Assembly: GCF_963082655.1 (NCBI RefSeq)
Contig: NC_081552.1
Location: forward strand, 71,924,707-71,988,706
Reading direction: 5' to 3'
DNA: 64,000 nucleotides
Source of the DNA: Stomoxys calcitrans
Taxonomy: Eukaryota; Arthropoda; Insecta; Diptera; Muscidae
The notes beneath the pieces were generated by a model. It saw only the letters and a program-made list of their open reading frames with translations, searched no databases and had not been told where the DNA came from. Every line of letters starts with the position of its first letter. Positions within the stretch are counted from its first letter, which is position 1. Below are positions 51,840 to 62,872 of this stretch, piece after piece. Both the position numbers and the translations under genes were made by a program.

Positions 51840-54250
51840 TCTAACTGCTAGTGGGGGACACAAAAGGTGTTCTATAGTCTCTTCTTCTTCGATGTCCCTA
51901 TGCTTCTGCAAAAGTCGTTGCTGGCAACCTTCAGTCTGTTAGCATATTTTCCGATTGGACAGTGACCTGTCATGGCGGACACAATGACTGTGACGTATGT
52001 TGTAGCTAATGACAGAAAAGCAGTAGACTTCTTCAAGTTTAGATTAGGCCACATAGTTTTGTAATACTAACAGCCCCCTCTTTGTGACCATCTATCATTC
52101 GTTGTCCTTTGGGCCTGGTCCTGAAAACTTAGCTTACATGTTGCTAGAGGCATACCCACAGATTCCAGTGTCCCTGGAGTGTGAGGGGTAGTTTCTAGTC
52201 CCGCAAGCTTATCCGCTTTACTATTCCTTGGGATATCTCTGTGGCCCGGCACCCAGAACAGGTGAATTTTGAACTGTTCAGCCATCTCGTTGGGAGAGCT
52301 GCGACAGTCGTCGGGAGGTATATGTGTTCAGAAACACGTTCTCCAGGAATTTAATGGCTGCCTGGCTGTCTGAGAAGATATTTATGTCAATCGTCGTAAT
52401 GATATTATTGTATATCTTAGCCATTCCACCACTTCCTTAATTGCAAGGGTCTCTGCTTGATACACACTGCAATGGTCGGGTAACCTTTTCGATATGATCA
52501 GTTCTAGATCTTTAGAGTACACCCCAAAGCCCAGCTGGTCGTTTAGTTTGGAACCATCCGTATAGAAGTCTATGTAACTTCTGTTACCAGGGATATCGTA
52601 GTTCCAATCGGTTCTATCAGAAATAGAGGTACAGTAATTTTTATCAAAAAGCGGCTCAGGTAGGGTGTTATCCACACTGCCTGGAACATCGCATATTGTA
52701 TCAAGGATGACACAGTGTCCGTAGCCGCCACATGACCAATGAGTAAGCTCCCTTAACCTCATGGCAGTGGTCGCTGCAATTTGGGTAGCCACAATGTCCA
52801 TAGGCATAAGATGAAGCATTAAATTCAGTGCATCCTCAGTGCGGCTGTGAAGCCATCCTTTGGATACTGTTAAGTATTGAGCAGTAGGTGGATTTTTGAA
52901 GCGCTGTCCACCAGACCACAACACCATATAGCATTATGGGTCTGACAACTGCAGTATATACCCAATGCATGACACGCGGTCTAAACCCCCAACTTCTGAT
53001 AATGGCTCTCTTGCAGGTGTATAGGGCAAGAGTGGCCTTTCTTGCCCTTTCCATAATGTTGGATTTGAAGCTCAATTTCGTGTCCAGCAAAACACCCAGG
53101 TATTTTGCGCCTTCTGTAAATGGAACATTCTCTACACCCAAGGAGACAGGTTCCACTGTAGGCAACTTGTATCTCCTGCTGAAAAGAACCACTTCTGTCG
53201 TGCAAGGATTTATACCCAGACCACTTTTGGTAGCCCTGGGAAACTTTCCCCTAACCGTAATTGCCACGTCATCAGCATACGCGAACACTTTTACGTATTT
53301 TTCTTTCAGGGACAATAATAATTGTTAATGGCTATATTCCAAAGTAGACGAGACAGTACACCTTCTTCCCCTACTGACCCATCTTTTTAGATCCACAGAT
53401 CCCAAGCCTGCCGTAATGCATCTTTTAGTAAGTAAGCTGTTAATAAACATTATTACGAGAGAGTTGAGGCCTAGAAACTCCAACTCCTTCATGATTGACG
53501 TCGCTTTAACATTATTGAAAGCACCTTCAATGTCAAGAAATGCTACCATTGTATATTCCTTGACAGCGAGAGAACCCTCTATGTAGCCGACTAGGTCGTG
53601 AAGGGCTGTTTGAGTGGATTTGCCTTTACTATATGCATGCTGCTGTCGCGACAGGCGATCTCCAGGGATCTTTGCCCTAAGATATGTTTCTATCAACCTC
53701 TCAAGAGACTTCAGCATAAAGGATGACGGACTTATAGGACGAAAATCTTTCGCCATCGTGTGGTAGGGTTTTCCTGCTTTCGAAATGAAAATAACCTTCG
53801 TGTCCTTCCATCCCACAGGTATATATGACATTCTGATACAAGCAGAGTATATCTCCCTAAGCCAGGGAACCAGTCTATCAGGCACAGCTTGTAATTCAAC
53901 CGGTGATACATCATCAGGGCCTGGCGACCTAAAGGAGTCGAAACTTCTTATCGCCCAAAGGATTTTCGGCTCAGACCCAATTTAATGGCCTCCGACGAAT
54001 GTATATCAGTGACAACCTCTTCTGGCGCCACGAGTAGTTCTAGTGTTTCCTCACTACACATTGTCCATACATTCTCTGACTTCTGGATATACCCCAGCGT
54101 AATAGGTCTCGAGGACAGAATCTTCCTTAGCCTAGGGGCCTCAGATGTATCCTCCAGGGATCCCAATCCTGTGGTGCTCTTGTGGCCTTTGCTCTGTTGA
54201 AGAGTTTTCTGCAGTTCTTCCTTAGACCAACCAGCTGCACAAACACACAT
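51840..54250 (-). pseudogene. Best-preserved RNase H-type LINE, 5'-truncated
   Basis: From 54250 downwards on the minus strand: a linker (WSKEELQKTLQQSKGHKSTT), RT fingers (GWKDTKVIFISKAGKPYHTM, then AKDFRPISPSSFMLKSLERL), palm (FLDIEGAFNNVKATSIMKEL) and catalytic YADD (KVFAYADDVAITVRGKFP, about 53280), thumb (GAKYLGVLLDTKLSFKSNIM; WGFRPRVMHWVYTAVVRPIM), RNase H (FYTDGSKLNDQLGFGVYSKD; CSVYQAETLAIKEVVEWL; HLFWVPGHRDIPRNSKADKL), and the C-terminal Cys/His block (MTGHCPIGKYANRLKVASND). Few shifts break it: one at the SRGRRC site where CPQGGVLSP is expected (53335), one near 52400, one near 51890. No endonuclease is present. Confidence 0.92.
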
Positions 54251-54379
54251 TTTATATAAAAAATAAATAATTAATTAATTGTAAAAAACTTAATCTAGTA
54301 TCACAGATCGTTTTTTCACTTTAAGCTATTGCAACCGAGTATTGTAGTTTGGTGTTGTCCTTGTCCTTTTTGTCACCAT

Positions 54380-54740
54380 GTTAGATATGTTTCCTTAACC
54401 TGCCTGCCAAGTGGACCCCAACTCAGGTTTGTCTTTCGACTTGTCCAACTCCTGTATTAGTCCTCCAATCCTCAGTCTCATCTCGTCATCAATGCCGCAT
54501 ATGCTAGCACAGGTCTCACAACGGCTGTTACCATCTATTAAGTTATCCTTGGGTTAACTTGCCAGCTTCTACTGAACATCGACTTGCAGTAGTAAAGGTG
54601 CACAATACCTTTCAGTTTCATTTCTCCGGACAGCTCTGGTTCGATGACTAGGCCTGGTAACTTCATATTCTTCCACATCTGCATAATGATCTCGTCCAGA
54701 GACGGTAACCTAAAGTCCGGTGTCATATATTTGCGAGTTT
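54380..54740 (-). pseudogene. LINE RT thumb fragment
   Basis: Minus-strand DFRLPSLDEIIMQMWKNMKL, then VHLYYCKSMFSRSWQVNPRI (usual ALYSCKK..G..WGLRPRI) and a VRPVLAYG-like end at about 54500. The phrase ATATGCCAGCATAGGTCTCA recurs at 54806, so pieces of two related copies overlap here. Confidence 0.6.
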
Positions 54741-54825
54741 GTCTTGAACTTGTTGAACTCTAGAATGTCCATCTATCCACCGCCTTCCACCATACTAGTG
54801 CCCCATATGCCAGCATAGGTCTCAC

Positions 54826-55194
54826 AATGTATATATATTCCTGATCGTCATGACATTTTAAGTCGATCTAGCCATGTCCGTCCGTCTGTCCGCCCATCTG
54901 CCTGTCGAAAGCACGCCAACACCATATAAACCGATATTTCGATTTAACTTCTTGACGGCGCAATTCTTATCCAATCTTGCATACAACGACTACGGCTTCC
55001 AACAATTGTGCTAAGTATGGTCTAAATCGGTTCATAGCCTAATATGGCTACTTAACAAGTACGGTCCATATCCTTCACTAACTTGATATAGCTCAAATAT
55101 ATTGGAAAAAGTATTTCAAAGAACAAAGAACGAATGCGATCCTTGGTGGAGGGTATATAAGATTCGGCCCGGCCGAACTTAGCACGCGTTTACT
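54826..55194 (+). mobile_element. DINE-like element, subfamily B, short copy
   Basis: TATATATATTCCTGATCGTC, the core CATGTCCGTCCGTCTGTCCG, one and a half units, then TTGGTGGAGGGTATATAAGA, hairpin TTCGGCCCGGCCGAA and CTTAGCACGCGTTTACTT. The 5' arm is missing. A mariner relic starts immediately after it. Confidence 0.8.
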
Positions 55195-55830
55195 TTGAAC
55201 CGAATATTAATCATCGAAAATCGCTTTATTGTTTTTCAAAATATTCCCCATTAAGATCTATACACGTCTGAATGCGTTTGAACCAATTGTCGAAGCACTT
55301 TTGCCACTCTATTTCCAAAACATGGATTCTGAACGCAACAAGCGCTTCTTCAGGTGTCGAAAAACGTTGACCTCTCATTTTATTTTTTACGTACCGGATT
55401 ACAAAGAAGTCATTCGCTGCCAAGTCAGGACTATATGGCGGATGACTTATCAAATCGATGTTTTGTATGCTCAAAATGCAGTTTCGTATTTGTGGAGCAC
55501 TTTTCGACCAATCGACAGGAGCCTTTTTTGAGCGATCGATAAATTGTGTGGAATCCAACGCGAATGAATTTTTTTGACGGTCAAATGTTCATGCAATATT
55601 GAATGCTATGGTATGCTGGTCCAACTAATGCCTTAGGTTGCCTCAATCTCACGATAGGTCACATGACGATCTTGCAATATCAGTTGGCATACAGCATCAT
55701 TGGTTTTTGGACCAACCTTCACTAAATTCGTCGTGGAGTGAACTACGACCTCGGTTGAATTCACCATATCACCGATAAACACTGACCCTTGATGGAGCTT
55801 CATCGCCAACAATTTAATTAAGTTCATCGA
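55195..55830 (-). pseudogene. mariner-like transposase with central deletion
   Basis: On the minus strand, 55827-55633 gives the N-terminal part (TNDAVCQLILQDRHVTYREI), a helix-turn-helix region. 55558-55226 gives MDSTQFIDRSKKAPVDWSKS, then ISHPPYSPDLAANDFFVIRY with VKNKMRGQRFSTPEEAL and CIDLNGEYFEKQ, the C-terminal third including the third catalytic Asp. The middle with the first two catalytic Asp residues is gone and the two parts are in different frames. It is closest in motif style to mellifera-type mariners and distinct from both relics in the protease intron. Confidence 0.88.
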
Positions 55831-55989
55831 TGCACTGTTTTTGAGTTAATCCACGTCAAAAGTTGAAAAATAATCGCACGATTTATTGCCATTTTTTTGG
55901 GCTAGATGAATTTTTAAGTTTCTGTAAACAACACAAATAGCGCTCATATGTCAAAACGTTCTGGGTACGTATAACCTCAAAAATGTCAA

Positions 55990-56640
55990 GCTTTACGATA
56001 GAGCTAACAGTTGGCAGATTGCAACAGAAGGGTTGTACCATCCCCAAATATAAAAGAGAACCCCCTTATATCTTCGAGCGATAAAACCCTGCGTCGTCCC
56101 AAATCCTTTCCTAGTGAACCATCTCAACAGTCTTCTCAGTGACATTTCAATGATATCATTGATCATCGAACGAAACGTGTCTCGGATCAATAGCGACATC
56201 GGCGCAAATGCGACTAATGTCATGCCATCCCTATGAAGATCCAATAGGACTTGGTTTAGTACTAGGCTGCTGCTATACGCCGAGATCACTTCTCCTTCAA
56301 GCGATTCTACTGCCTTCTTCACACTATATCGCAAGTTTGAATTAATAATCCTGGCATATTGTTCGCCCATTGAAAGGTACTAGGGTGAATCCCCATGCGG
56401 TTTAGGGCGTTGACTATCGATTCTATGTCCGCGTAGTTGAAATCCACCTCAAAATCCAGGAAGGCCGCTAAGAGGCATTGCGACCTCTCTCATCGATTAT
56501 TTGAGGGCCGTTTTCACTAGCCAACCTTGAAGTATGCGTACTGAGTCCCACGGAAGTTATCCGTTATCAGTCCCTTCCTCACCTTTAGGACGATCAGTCT
56601 TTCCAGTGTTATCAGTAAGAGAGATGGCGGATTAAGGGTC
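55990..56640 (-). pseudogene. LINE RT fragment, heavily decayed
   Basis: Minus-strand LLITLERLIVLKVRKG (about 56620-56570), FLDFEVDFNYADIESIVNAL with NRMGIHPSTFQWA (56480-56380) match RT block 'LERLI...FLDFEGAFNN...'. The downstream 125-codon frame lacks recognisable catalytic motifs. Confidence 0.55.
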
Positions 56641-56874
56641 ATATAGTCTTGGGGAAAAGACTAACCTCGGGATTTTATTTTAAAAAATTTTGTTTTACAG
56701 TAAAAATTTACTGTTGAACACTAAGCATCCACTTGTGATGATAATAGGTGATTCTTTTAAAAAAATCTCTTTGTTTAGCAAATCATGATTTTTATAGATT
56801 GTTTTTTTTTTCTTTTTTTTTCACTTTCCCTTTGTGTTAAAAATTTTTAATTGTAATTTTTTTTTATTTTCCAG
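56641..56874 (+). other. End of an upstream intron of the PDZ gene
   Basis: The T-rich tract ending TTTTATTTTCCAG at 56874 is a strong 3' splice site, so at least one 5' exon should lie further upstream, possibly far outside this window. Transcribed 5' UTR would run 56875-56968. Confidence 0.6.
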
Positions 56875-56968
56875 TTCCCTGACTCCATCTGTTGGAGAAT
56901 AGCTCAACAATCAAACATTGCCTATAAAGAACAAAGTTTAGTTCAAAACCCTATGTATCAAACTCAAC

Positions 56969-59784
56969 ATGGCTGATTATGTTACTGTGGTGGAAGTGGA
57001 TGATCCCTCTTCCAAAGACAATAACCATTTGCATAGAAATTCAACACGGCATAGCACAACAGCATTAACGACCGATGATCCATCTTTCATAACGGTATTA
57101 TCGATCAATAACAACAACATTAACAACCAGCAATTGCTGGGAACGAGTGTCGCAGACAACAACCAATCGCAAGCCGCGGAAACGGAAGCAGTGGTGGTTT
57201 ATCGTTTGGTTGGCGAACGCTTGGGTTTTGGCCTGAAATTTCAAGGTGGCACTCGCAGTGCGGAAAAAGTACAAAAACTCTTCATACAATCATGTGCCAC
57301 AGATAGTCCAGCATCCAAGGTGAGTTGATATAAAGATTTTAAACAATCTGAAGAACTTTCAATTGGCCTTTTTTGTTAATTTCAGGTTATAACCTCCTGG
57401 GGCCAATTGAGAGAGGGCGATGAAATCTTGCAAATCGATGAGTTTCTTGTTAAGGATATGACACGCATTGAATGTGTGAAATGCCTCAAGGATAATGTGG
57501 CCATAAAATTAGTGGTGCGCAATGGTCGTGGCCTGAAGCCCGAAGATCTAGAGGAAGATGCCGAAAACTCTGCCACAAATGGTTTGCATATGTCGGGCGG
57601 CAGCAGCAATGGACAAGTGAAAGCTGCTCCCCCACCACCACCTCCAGTGCCTCCTAGAAAATTGGTGAAAAGGCAAAGATCCTTTAAGGACAATGACTTG
57701 AAGGATATGGCCTTGAATAAAGCAGATCCTTTGGATATGGCCAATAGTGAGCGTTCATTTACCCCGCCCCCAGATGCGGAGTACTACATAAACCTTTTTG
57801 CCGAAAACAACAGCTCCAATGTGGTGCTGAGAAATCCTTCACGCAATGGTGAATCAGAATCCGATGATACCGCCAGCACCATTTCCACTGTCATCGATCG
57901 TTATTCCATGACTTCCAATTATTCCTCAGAATCAGATCTGTCGGGTTTTGCTTCCCTCAACAATGGGCCACCGGTGGTTATGAACAAACCGGAATTGGCC
58001 AAAGTTTTGAAACCTTTTGCTTTGCTAGAGCAAGAATTTCAAGTCAATGCTGCATTGGAGAGTTCGTTTAAGAGTGTTTTGGATACTGAGGTATTGGAAA
58101 TGGAACTGAAACCAGGCAATAATTATGAAAATATAGAGTTCAAGACAGAAAAAATCAATGTCTATGAAAATGTGCAATTGAAGGGTAAAGAAAATAACTA
58201 CCAAGAGAAGGAAGATAAGAAGGAGGAGAATGAAACCATGGCAAACGGGTCCTCAAACAACGAAGAAAAAGAGGAAAATGCCAAGCAAACTACTCCTACA
58301 CCCAAACCAAGGCAAGTGACCCTGTCGCCTGTGGAGCCCAAGAAAAGATCTATCATTCCCATGCCCCGCAAACTCAGTATCAATGGCAAGCAGGCCATAG
58401 AAGTGCCTCCACCAAAAATTCCCGATAGTGCCTTTAACAAACACAATCAAGCGACTACCGCCTCCAATACTCCCCAAAATACTCCTACCAACGAAAATAC
58501 TCAACCCAAGGAATTTACCACAAAAATTCCCAAAGCCATACAATCGCCCAGTAGCCAATATCGTTCATTGGAAAGGGCCAAAACTGAAAGTGAAATCAAA
58601 CTCAAGCAAGAGTCAAAAATCGACAAATTGAAGTTGCAAACCTCCGAATTTTTGGCCAATGAATCTTCAACGTCTTTGCAAAAGGATGCCAAGCAGAACA
58701 AAACCCCCTCACCGCCTAGCAAATCAAGAATACCCATAGTTTTAACCCCCAAAAGATCTTTTGATTTGGAATCCGCATTGGAGAAGAAAATTCTGCACAA
58801 GTCTCCCACCAGCATACCACGTTTGCTGACTAAACAGAAGTCGGAGACTGACCTCAAGCTGGCTTATTGCAACACCCGTTTCAAGGAATCAAGCCCTGTG
58901 GGTAGCTCCAAGATACCACTGCAAAGGACCATTTCTGCAGAGTCGAAAGTCAAAATGCCCGAACAAAAAACTCTGATACCCATTCTACATCAAAGCCTTA
59001 GCGCAAACACCAATTCATCCACAGAAAGTTTAAATTCCTCCAATTCATCGCCTTCAACTAAAGGCAATAGAGGTCCTAAACCCAAGCCACCGGAGAGGGT
59101 GCAATCCTTAAATAAAACCCAAATACCCAAGCTATCTGGCAACAACAATGTTACCACTGTTACCGTGGTGGATAGAAACTCAGTTTCACCTCAAAATTCT
59201 GCTGGTCCTTCGATGCAAACCTTCAAGAAGCAAGCATCACCTCCCAAACTCAACGACAAACCATTGACCCCACCTTCACCAAATCGGGAGATACGTTTCA
59301 AAATTCAAACCTATGCCAGCAATTCCAGCAATAACTCCTTCCAAGAACCAGAGGAAATGCCTAGCCTTTTTGATTTGCAACGACGCAATAGCCCCGATAC
59401 GTCTAGAAAGAATGTAGAGGACTTATCCACCTTTAAGAGTGTGGCCAAGGCAAAGCAGGAATTGGAAGATGAATTGGATCGTATAACACCACCCCCCATG
59501 GTGGTGGGTAAGTGTGTGAAAGTGGATGAAACAGCACCCACATACTATTCCAGCTCCAGCAGTGATGAGGAGAATGAAGCCGATGGTGGTGGTGCTTTTG
59601 GCGATGATGAAAAGGAATATATATGCGAGGATGGTGAGAAGTTAGGACCACCCGAATTGATCAATGGTCCCGGACCTTCGGAGGCCTATTTTAATTTGTA
59701 TTGGCATTCAAATATGCTGCCCACCATAGGAGAAGTTGAAGAAGAATGTTCCTCGATGGAAATGCAGTCTTTGACAACAAATGG
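56969..59784 (+). CDS. PDZ-domain scaffold protein, at least 916 residues, 3' incomplete
   Basis: Coding exons 56969-57319 and 57386-59784 are joined by a 66-bp GT-AG intron of phase 0. A PDZ domain spans about residues 74-166. It has the carboxylate-binding loop LGFGLKF (85-91), the helix around SCATDSPASK, and LREGDEILQIDEFLVKDMTR. The intron splits the domain. After it come a poly-proline SH3-type ligand (APPPPPPVPPRK, about 197-209), a long low-complexity Ser/Thr/Pro/Lys region with repeated PTPKPRQ and PPKPPER-like motifs, and an acidic tail (SSSSSDEENEADGGGAFGDD). The role is presumably cytoplasmic scaffolding at membranes or junctions; I cannot name an orthologue. The frame meets TAA at 59786, but ATGGGTAAGT there is a good splice donor, so the protein probably continues into further exons beyond the window. 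The start ATG follows a 5' UTR with no upstream in-frame alternative. Confidence 0.9.
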
Positions 59785-60659
59785 GTAAGTAGAAATTGAG
59801 AGGTATTTGCGAAAGGATAACGAAATTACAAGGGTCAAAGGACGGAGTGAAAAGTAGAATTTACTAGACAATAATTTTGGTAAACATATCTGGGATTGTA
59901 GGGAACAGAAAAACCCCTCTAAAAGTCCATCTTTGTTTAAAAGTTTTTGAAGATTCACCATTACTCTGTAACTCACCATAATACTCAACGGTAGTAACCG
60001 CACAACTGAAAGTCTAAACCCAATCACAGAGTCAAGAGTCAGCGTCACGTGATTTAACAAGTATATCATATGGGGCTCTCATGCCGATGGTCTCTGATGC
60101 TAGCGTCAGCTTTTTTTTGTTTCCCATATGAAATGTGTGCTAACAATTTGACGCTGACTCTTGACTCATTGAATGGGATTGGACTCTAATGCTGGCACAA
60201 TTTCCAAGGTTTTCAGTCATGTAAAACATCGCTACGATGATATGTCACTCAATAAAGTAATTACCCCAGGCTAGGTTTAGCTAAATGTGTAGCACATCTA
60301 AACGATGAGTTCACTCGGAGGGCTGTTTTTGTCCTTTGTGGCCCACTTGGCCTGCCCTCAGCTAAGTATCCGTTCCGCTCATGGGTTTAACAGACACTCT
60401 GCGCTCCCATATATAATGCTTGTGTTGAGGATCTTATCGTGTCTTTCTTCAGATAGATGCCGTTCTGTCAGTGTGGGAGACTTAAGCTTGCTTCCAAACT
60501 GACCAAACGTACTACAACGTTCAATAGTTCAACAATTCACAACGAACAATCGGTATGCTCCCCGAGAAGTTAGTTTATTCTTCCGCATTTTCAATTCTTA
60601 GAATTCGCTTATTTCCAGAAACCCAATTCAGCGTAATATCAGGGATCTTAGGGATGATA
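59785..60659 (+). other. Probable intron or 3' flank of the PDZ gene
   Basis: No exon with the required phase and PDZ-protein-like composition is seen to 64000. The stretch contains the hairpin element at 60029-60167. The remainder is unassigned. Confidence 0.45.
60029..60167. repeat. Foldback (hairpin) element
   Basis: The 19-bp arms are perfect: GAGTCAAGAGTCAGCGTCA at 60029-60047 and its reverse complement at 60149-60167. A second pair lies inside (TCATATGGG at about 60066 and CCCATATGA at about 60123). Interspersed mismatches suggest an old foldback or MITE; no target duplication is obvious. Confidence 0.7.
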
Positions 60660-60885
60660 AACATTCCACCTAAGCCATGTCCGCCTATGGCGCTGAATGC
60701 CTGGGTTCGAATCCTTGCGAGAACAACACAAAATATTTTTATTGATGGTAACCCATTAGTAATGTTGGCCATATATATGAGGTCTTCAAGTGATGTCTCT
60801 CAGCGGCACTCCATTCGGACTCGGTTGTCAAAAGGAGGTCCATTTTCATTGACAACACTCATTGTTATAAGTGAAATATTTCAAG
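60660..60885 (+). mobile_element. tRNA-derived SINE, diverged copy
   Basis: CCATGTCCGCCTATGGCGCT, GGGTTCGAATCCTTGCGAG (B box), TAATGTTGGCCATATATATG, TCTCAGCGGCACTCCATTCG, GACTCGGTTGTC and ACAACACTCATTGTTATAAG follow the head, body and tail order. The A-box end is missing. Confidence 0.7.
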
Positions 60886-61089
60886 GGTTCCTTAATGAGA
60901 TTTTCAGGTCCTTACTGATACTGTCAGCATAAATCCTGGGTTTCTAGGGCAAAAGATCCCTTCCAAAGTTTTTGATTGCTATTTTTGCCATGGCACAAAG
61001 CTCCATCTGAAAAACCCTTTAACTAGTCCGGCAATCTAAATAGCAAGTGCATTGGAGTAGACCCCATAATGTGCGCAATTGGATAAATG

Positions 61090-61540
61090 TTGGAATAGCA
61101 GAATTTTTGAGAGCCAAATATACCGTTCCACTCTTTTTCGTCAAAACACTCAATTCTGCCCTTAACCAATATAATGTCAGTGCGTGTGCTCATGGACGTT
61201 ATATTTAATTTAACGTAATTAACGTGGCGTGTTACTGTACTTTACGTTGCGTTTCGTGGAGTTTTGTGCTTTTACGTTACGTTAGTTACATTTTGTCACT
61301 CAACGGGATATTTGGTGGAATAGTAGCATTTTTAGACAATACCTTTTCAAAGTCCATTTTTTCGTTTAGACTTCCATATTTTAATTCTGTATCTAATTGC
61401 GCCATTAACCAAAATAGCTTTAGTGCGTCTACATCTCGACAAAATGGACGTTTCTTTTTCATTAATGCTACGTTGCGTTACTGTAGTTAACGTTGGGTTT
61501 CTTAAAGTTTTGTGACTTTACGTTACGTTAGTTACATTTA
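61090..61540 (+). repeat. Two diverged copies of a ~246-bp unit
   Basis: GTTACTGTACTTTACGTTGC (61231) recurs as GTTACTGTAGTTAACGTTG (61477), with TTTACGTTACGTTAGTTACA in both and matched blocks GAATAGCAGAATTTTTGAG / GAATAGTAGCATTTTTAGA and TTAACCAATATAATGTCAG / TTAACCAAAATAGCTTTAG. The spacing is about 246 bp. No family was recognised. Confidence 0.65.
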
Positions 61541-62559
61541 GTAATTGCTCCACTCAGAGACGTTAGGCTCATTGTGTTTGACCCTGAAGAAGGTGAAAGA
61601 TAAAGAGAAGACCAAAAAGATAAAGATATCATGGTACAAGACTGGAAAAAACAAAAAATGAAACCAACGCAGGAAATTGTCGGACCGGGAAGAAATTCTC
61701 TCCGATGAGAGTATGGATCAGTTTTCCATTTCAGTCCTCTACAGAAATCCAGAATGAATAAATGCCTGGAGAAAGTCCAGGCTCGTTGTTTTGGTTGTAA
61801 GAATATGCAGTGTCTTCATGTTAATTCATGTCGCAAAATTCGCCAAATATCCAGATCTGCGAACTGTGTGACTAGGCTGGGTTGCGTCTGGAGTGATTTG
61901 GTAGTAAGAGTAAGACTGGCTAGGAAGATGCAGAGGTGACGTATTTTCCTGGTTACAAGCAGGACACATAAATCGCACATCATCTTTAATACCAGTTCAG
62001 TGGCAATTAAAGCAACTATACATCTGCCGGAACGTACTTGAACCAGAGCTGCTACGGTTTGCTGAGGGGGTTTAACTACCTCGGGTGCTATGGGGGCCGA
62101 ATTGTCTGCAAGAACAGCATTCACACGGTACCTGGTTACCGCTTTTGCTACCATCTCCTCGTGAATAGACCATGACGATCCAACCTCATGACTTATTTTG
62201 GATGACTGCTGCCAAAACTGGCCGGTATATAATTATGTCTTCGTAAGAGAAGGATCGCTCTGCTGTCGAGTCCACACTGGCGCTGACCCGTCAGTAGTCT
62301 TATATGTAATCAACGCGGTTTCTCTTTCAGCACTCCAAGTGCGGCCGGAAAGTGACATGAAGACCTTGTTTCTTCTTCTAACTTTCTACAAATTCCATGG
62401 GCACGGGATTGCTATAAGCACCACACTGAGTGGAACTTTGAGCTCTGGTTTGTGTGGTGTATATCTCAATCATGAGATGCTCAGCTGCGAGCTACCGGTC
62501 GCGTCCACAGGTAGCGGATGTCGAGTGGTGAGTCTCAGTCAGAAGTTGGGCGGTAGCGG
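61541..62559. other. Unassigned, probably retroelement-derived
   Basis: The minus strand at 61920-62130 has a Cys/His-spaced stretch that could be a zinc-knuckle remnant of a retroelement ORF1, too broken to assert. A 126-codon plus-strand frame (62198-62578) has no recognisable domain. Confidence 0.35.
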
Positions 62560-62800
62560 CACTTGCTTAAATACATAGTGCCTATGATGGTCGATATGAC
62601 AAAGCGAGTTATTGGAGCCTTAAAATACCCAATGCCGATGACTTATCTATAGGAGCTTGATGAAGATCGCTACCTCCACATGCAAGTGTGGCTGCAACAA
62701 CAACAAATTTCAGTATCAAGTGCGGTGGATCTGATGTAGACTGTCAAATGTGACACCAAGTATTTTGGGATAGGAATGGGTACGTTATGCAAATTTGCCG
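62560..62800 (-). pseudogene. Jockey-type LINE RT fragment
   Basis: Minus-strand PKILGVTFDSLHQI (usual KVLGVTFDSLYTFSPHA) lies near 62780-62735. The rest is frameshifted. It belongs to a different LINE lineage from the RNase H-bearing ones elsewhere. Confidence 0.5.
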
Positions 62801-62814
62801 ATGAACATTTCATT

Positions 62815-62872
62815 AGAAAGTTTAAAATTGAATCGGACAGCATTCATTGATTTGTGAGAAGTTTACCCCAGA
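62815..62872 (+). mobile_element. SINE 3' tail fragment
   Basis: TTTAAAATTGAATCGGACAG, CATTCATTGATTTGTGAGAA and GTTTACCCCAG match the tail at 1975-2025. Confidence 0.65.

Noticed and set aside
57382..57744. 120-codon and other minus-strand ORFs opposite the PDZ gene (also 58198-58857, 59311-59651)
   Set aside because: They are antisense shadows of the long, domain-bearing plus-strand frame.
62198..62578. 126-codon plus-strand ORF as a host gene
   Set aside because: No domain, signal peptide or splice structure is convincing, and it lies in retroelement-derived surroundings.
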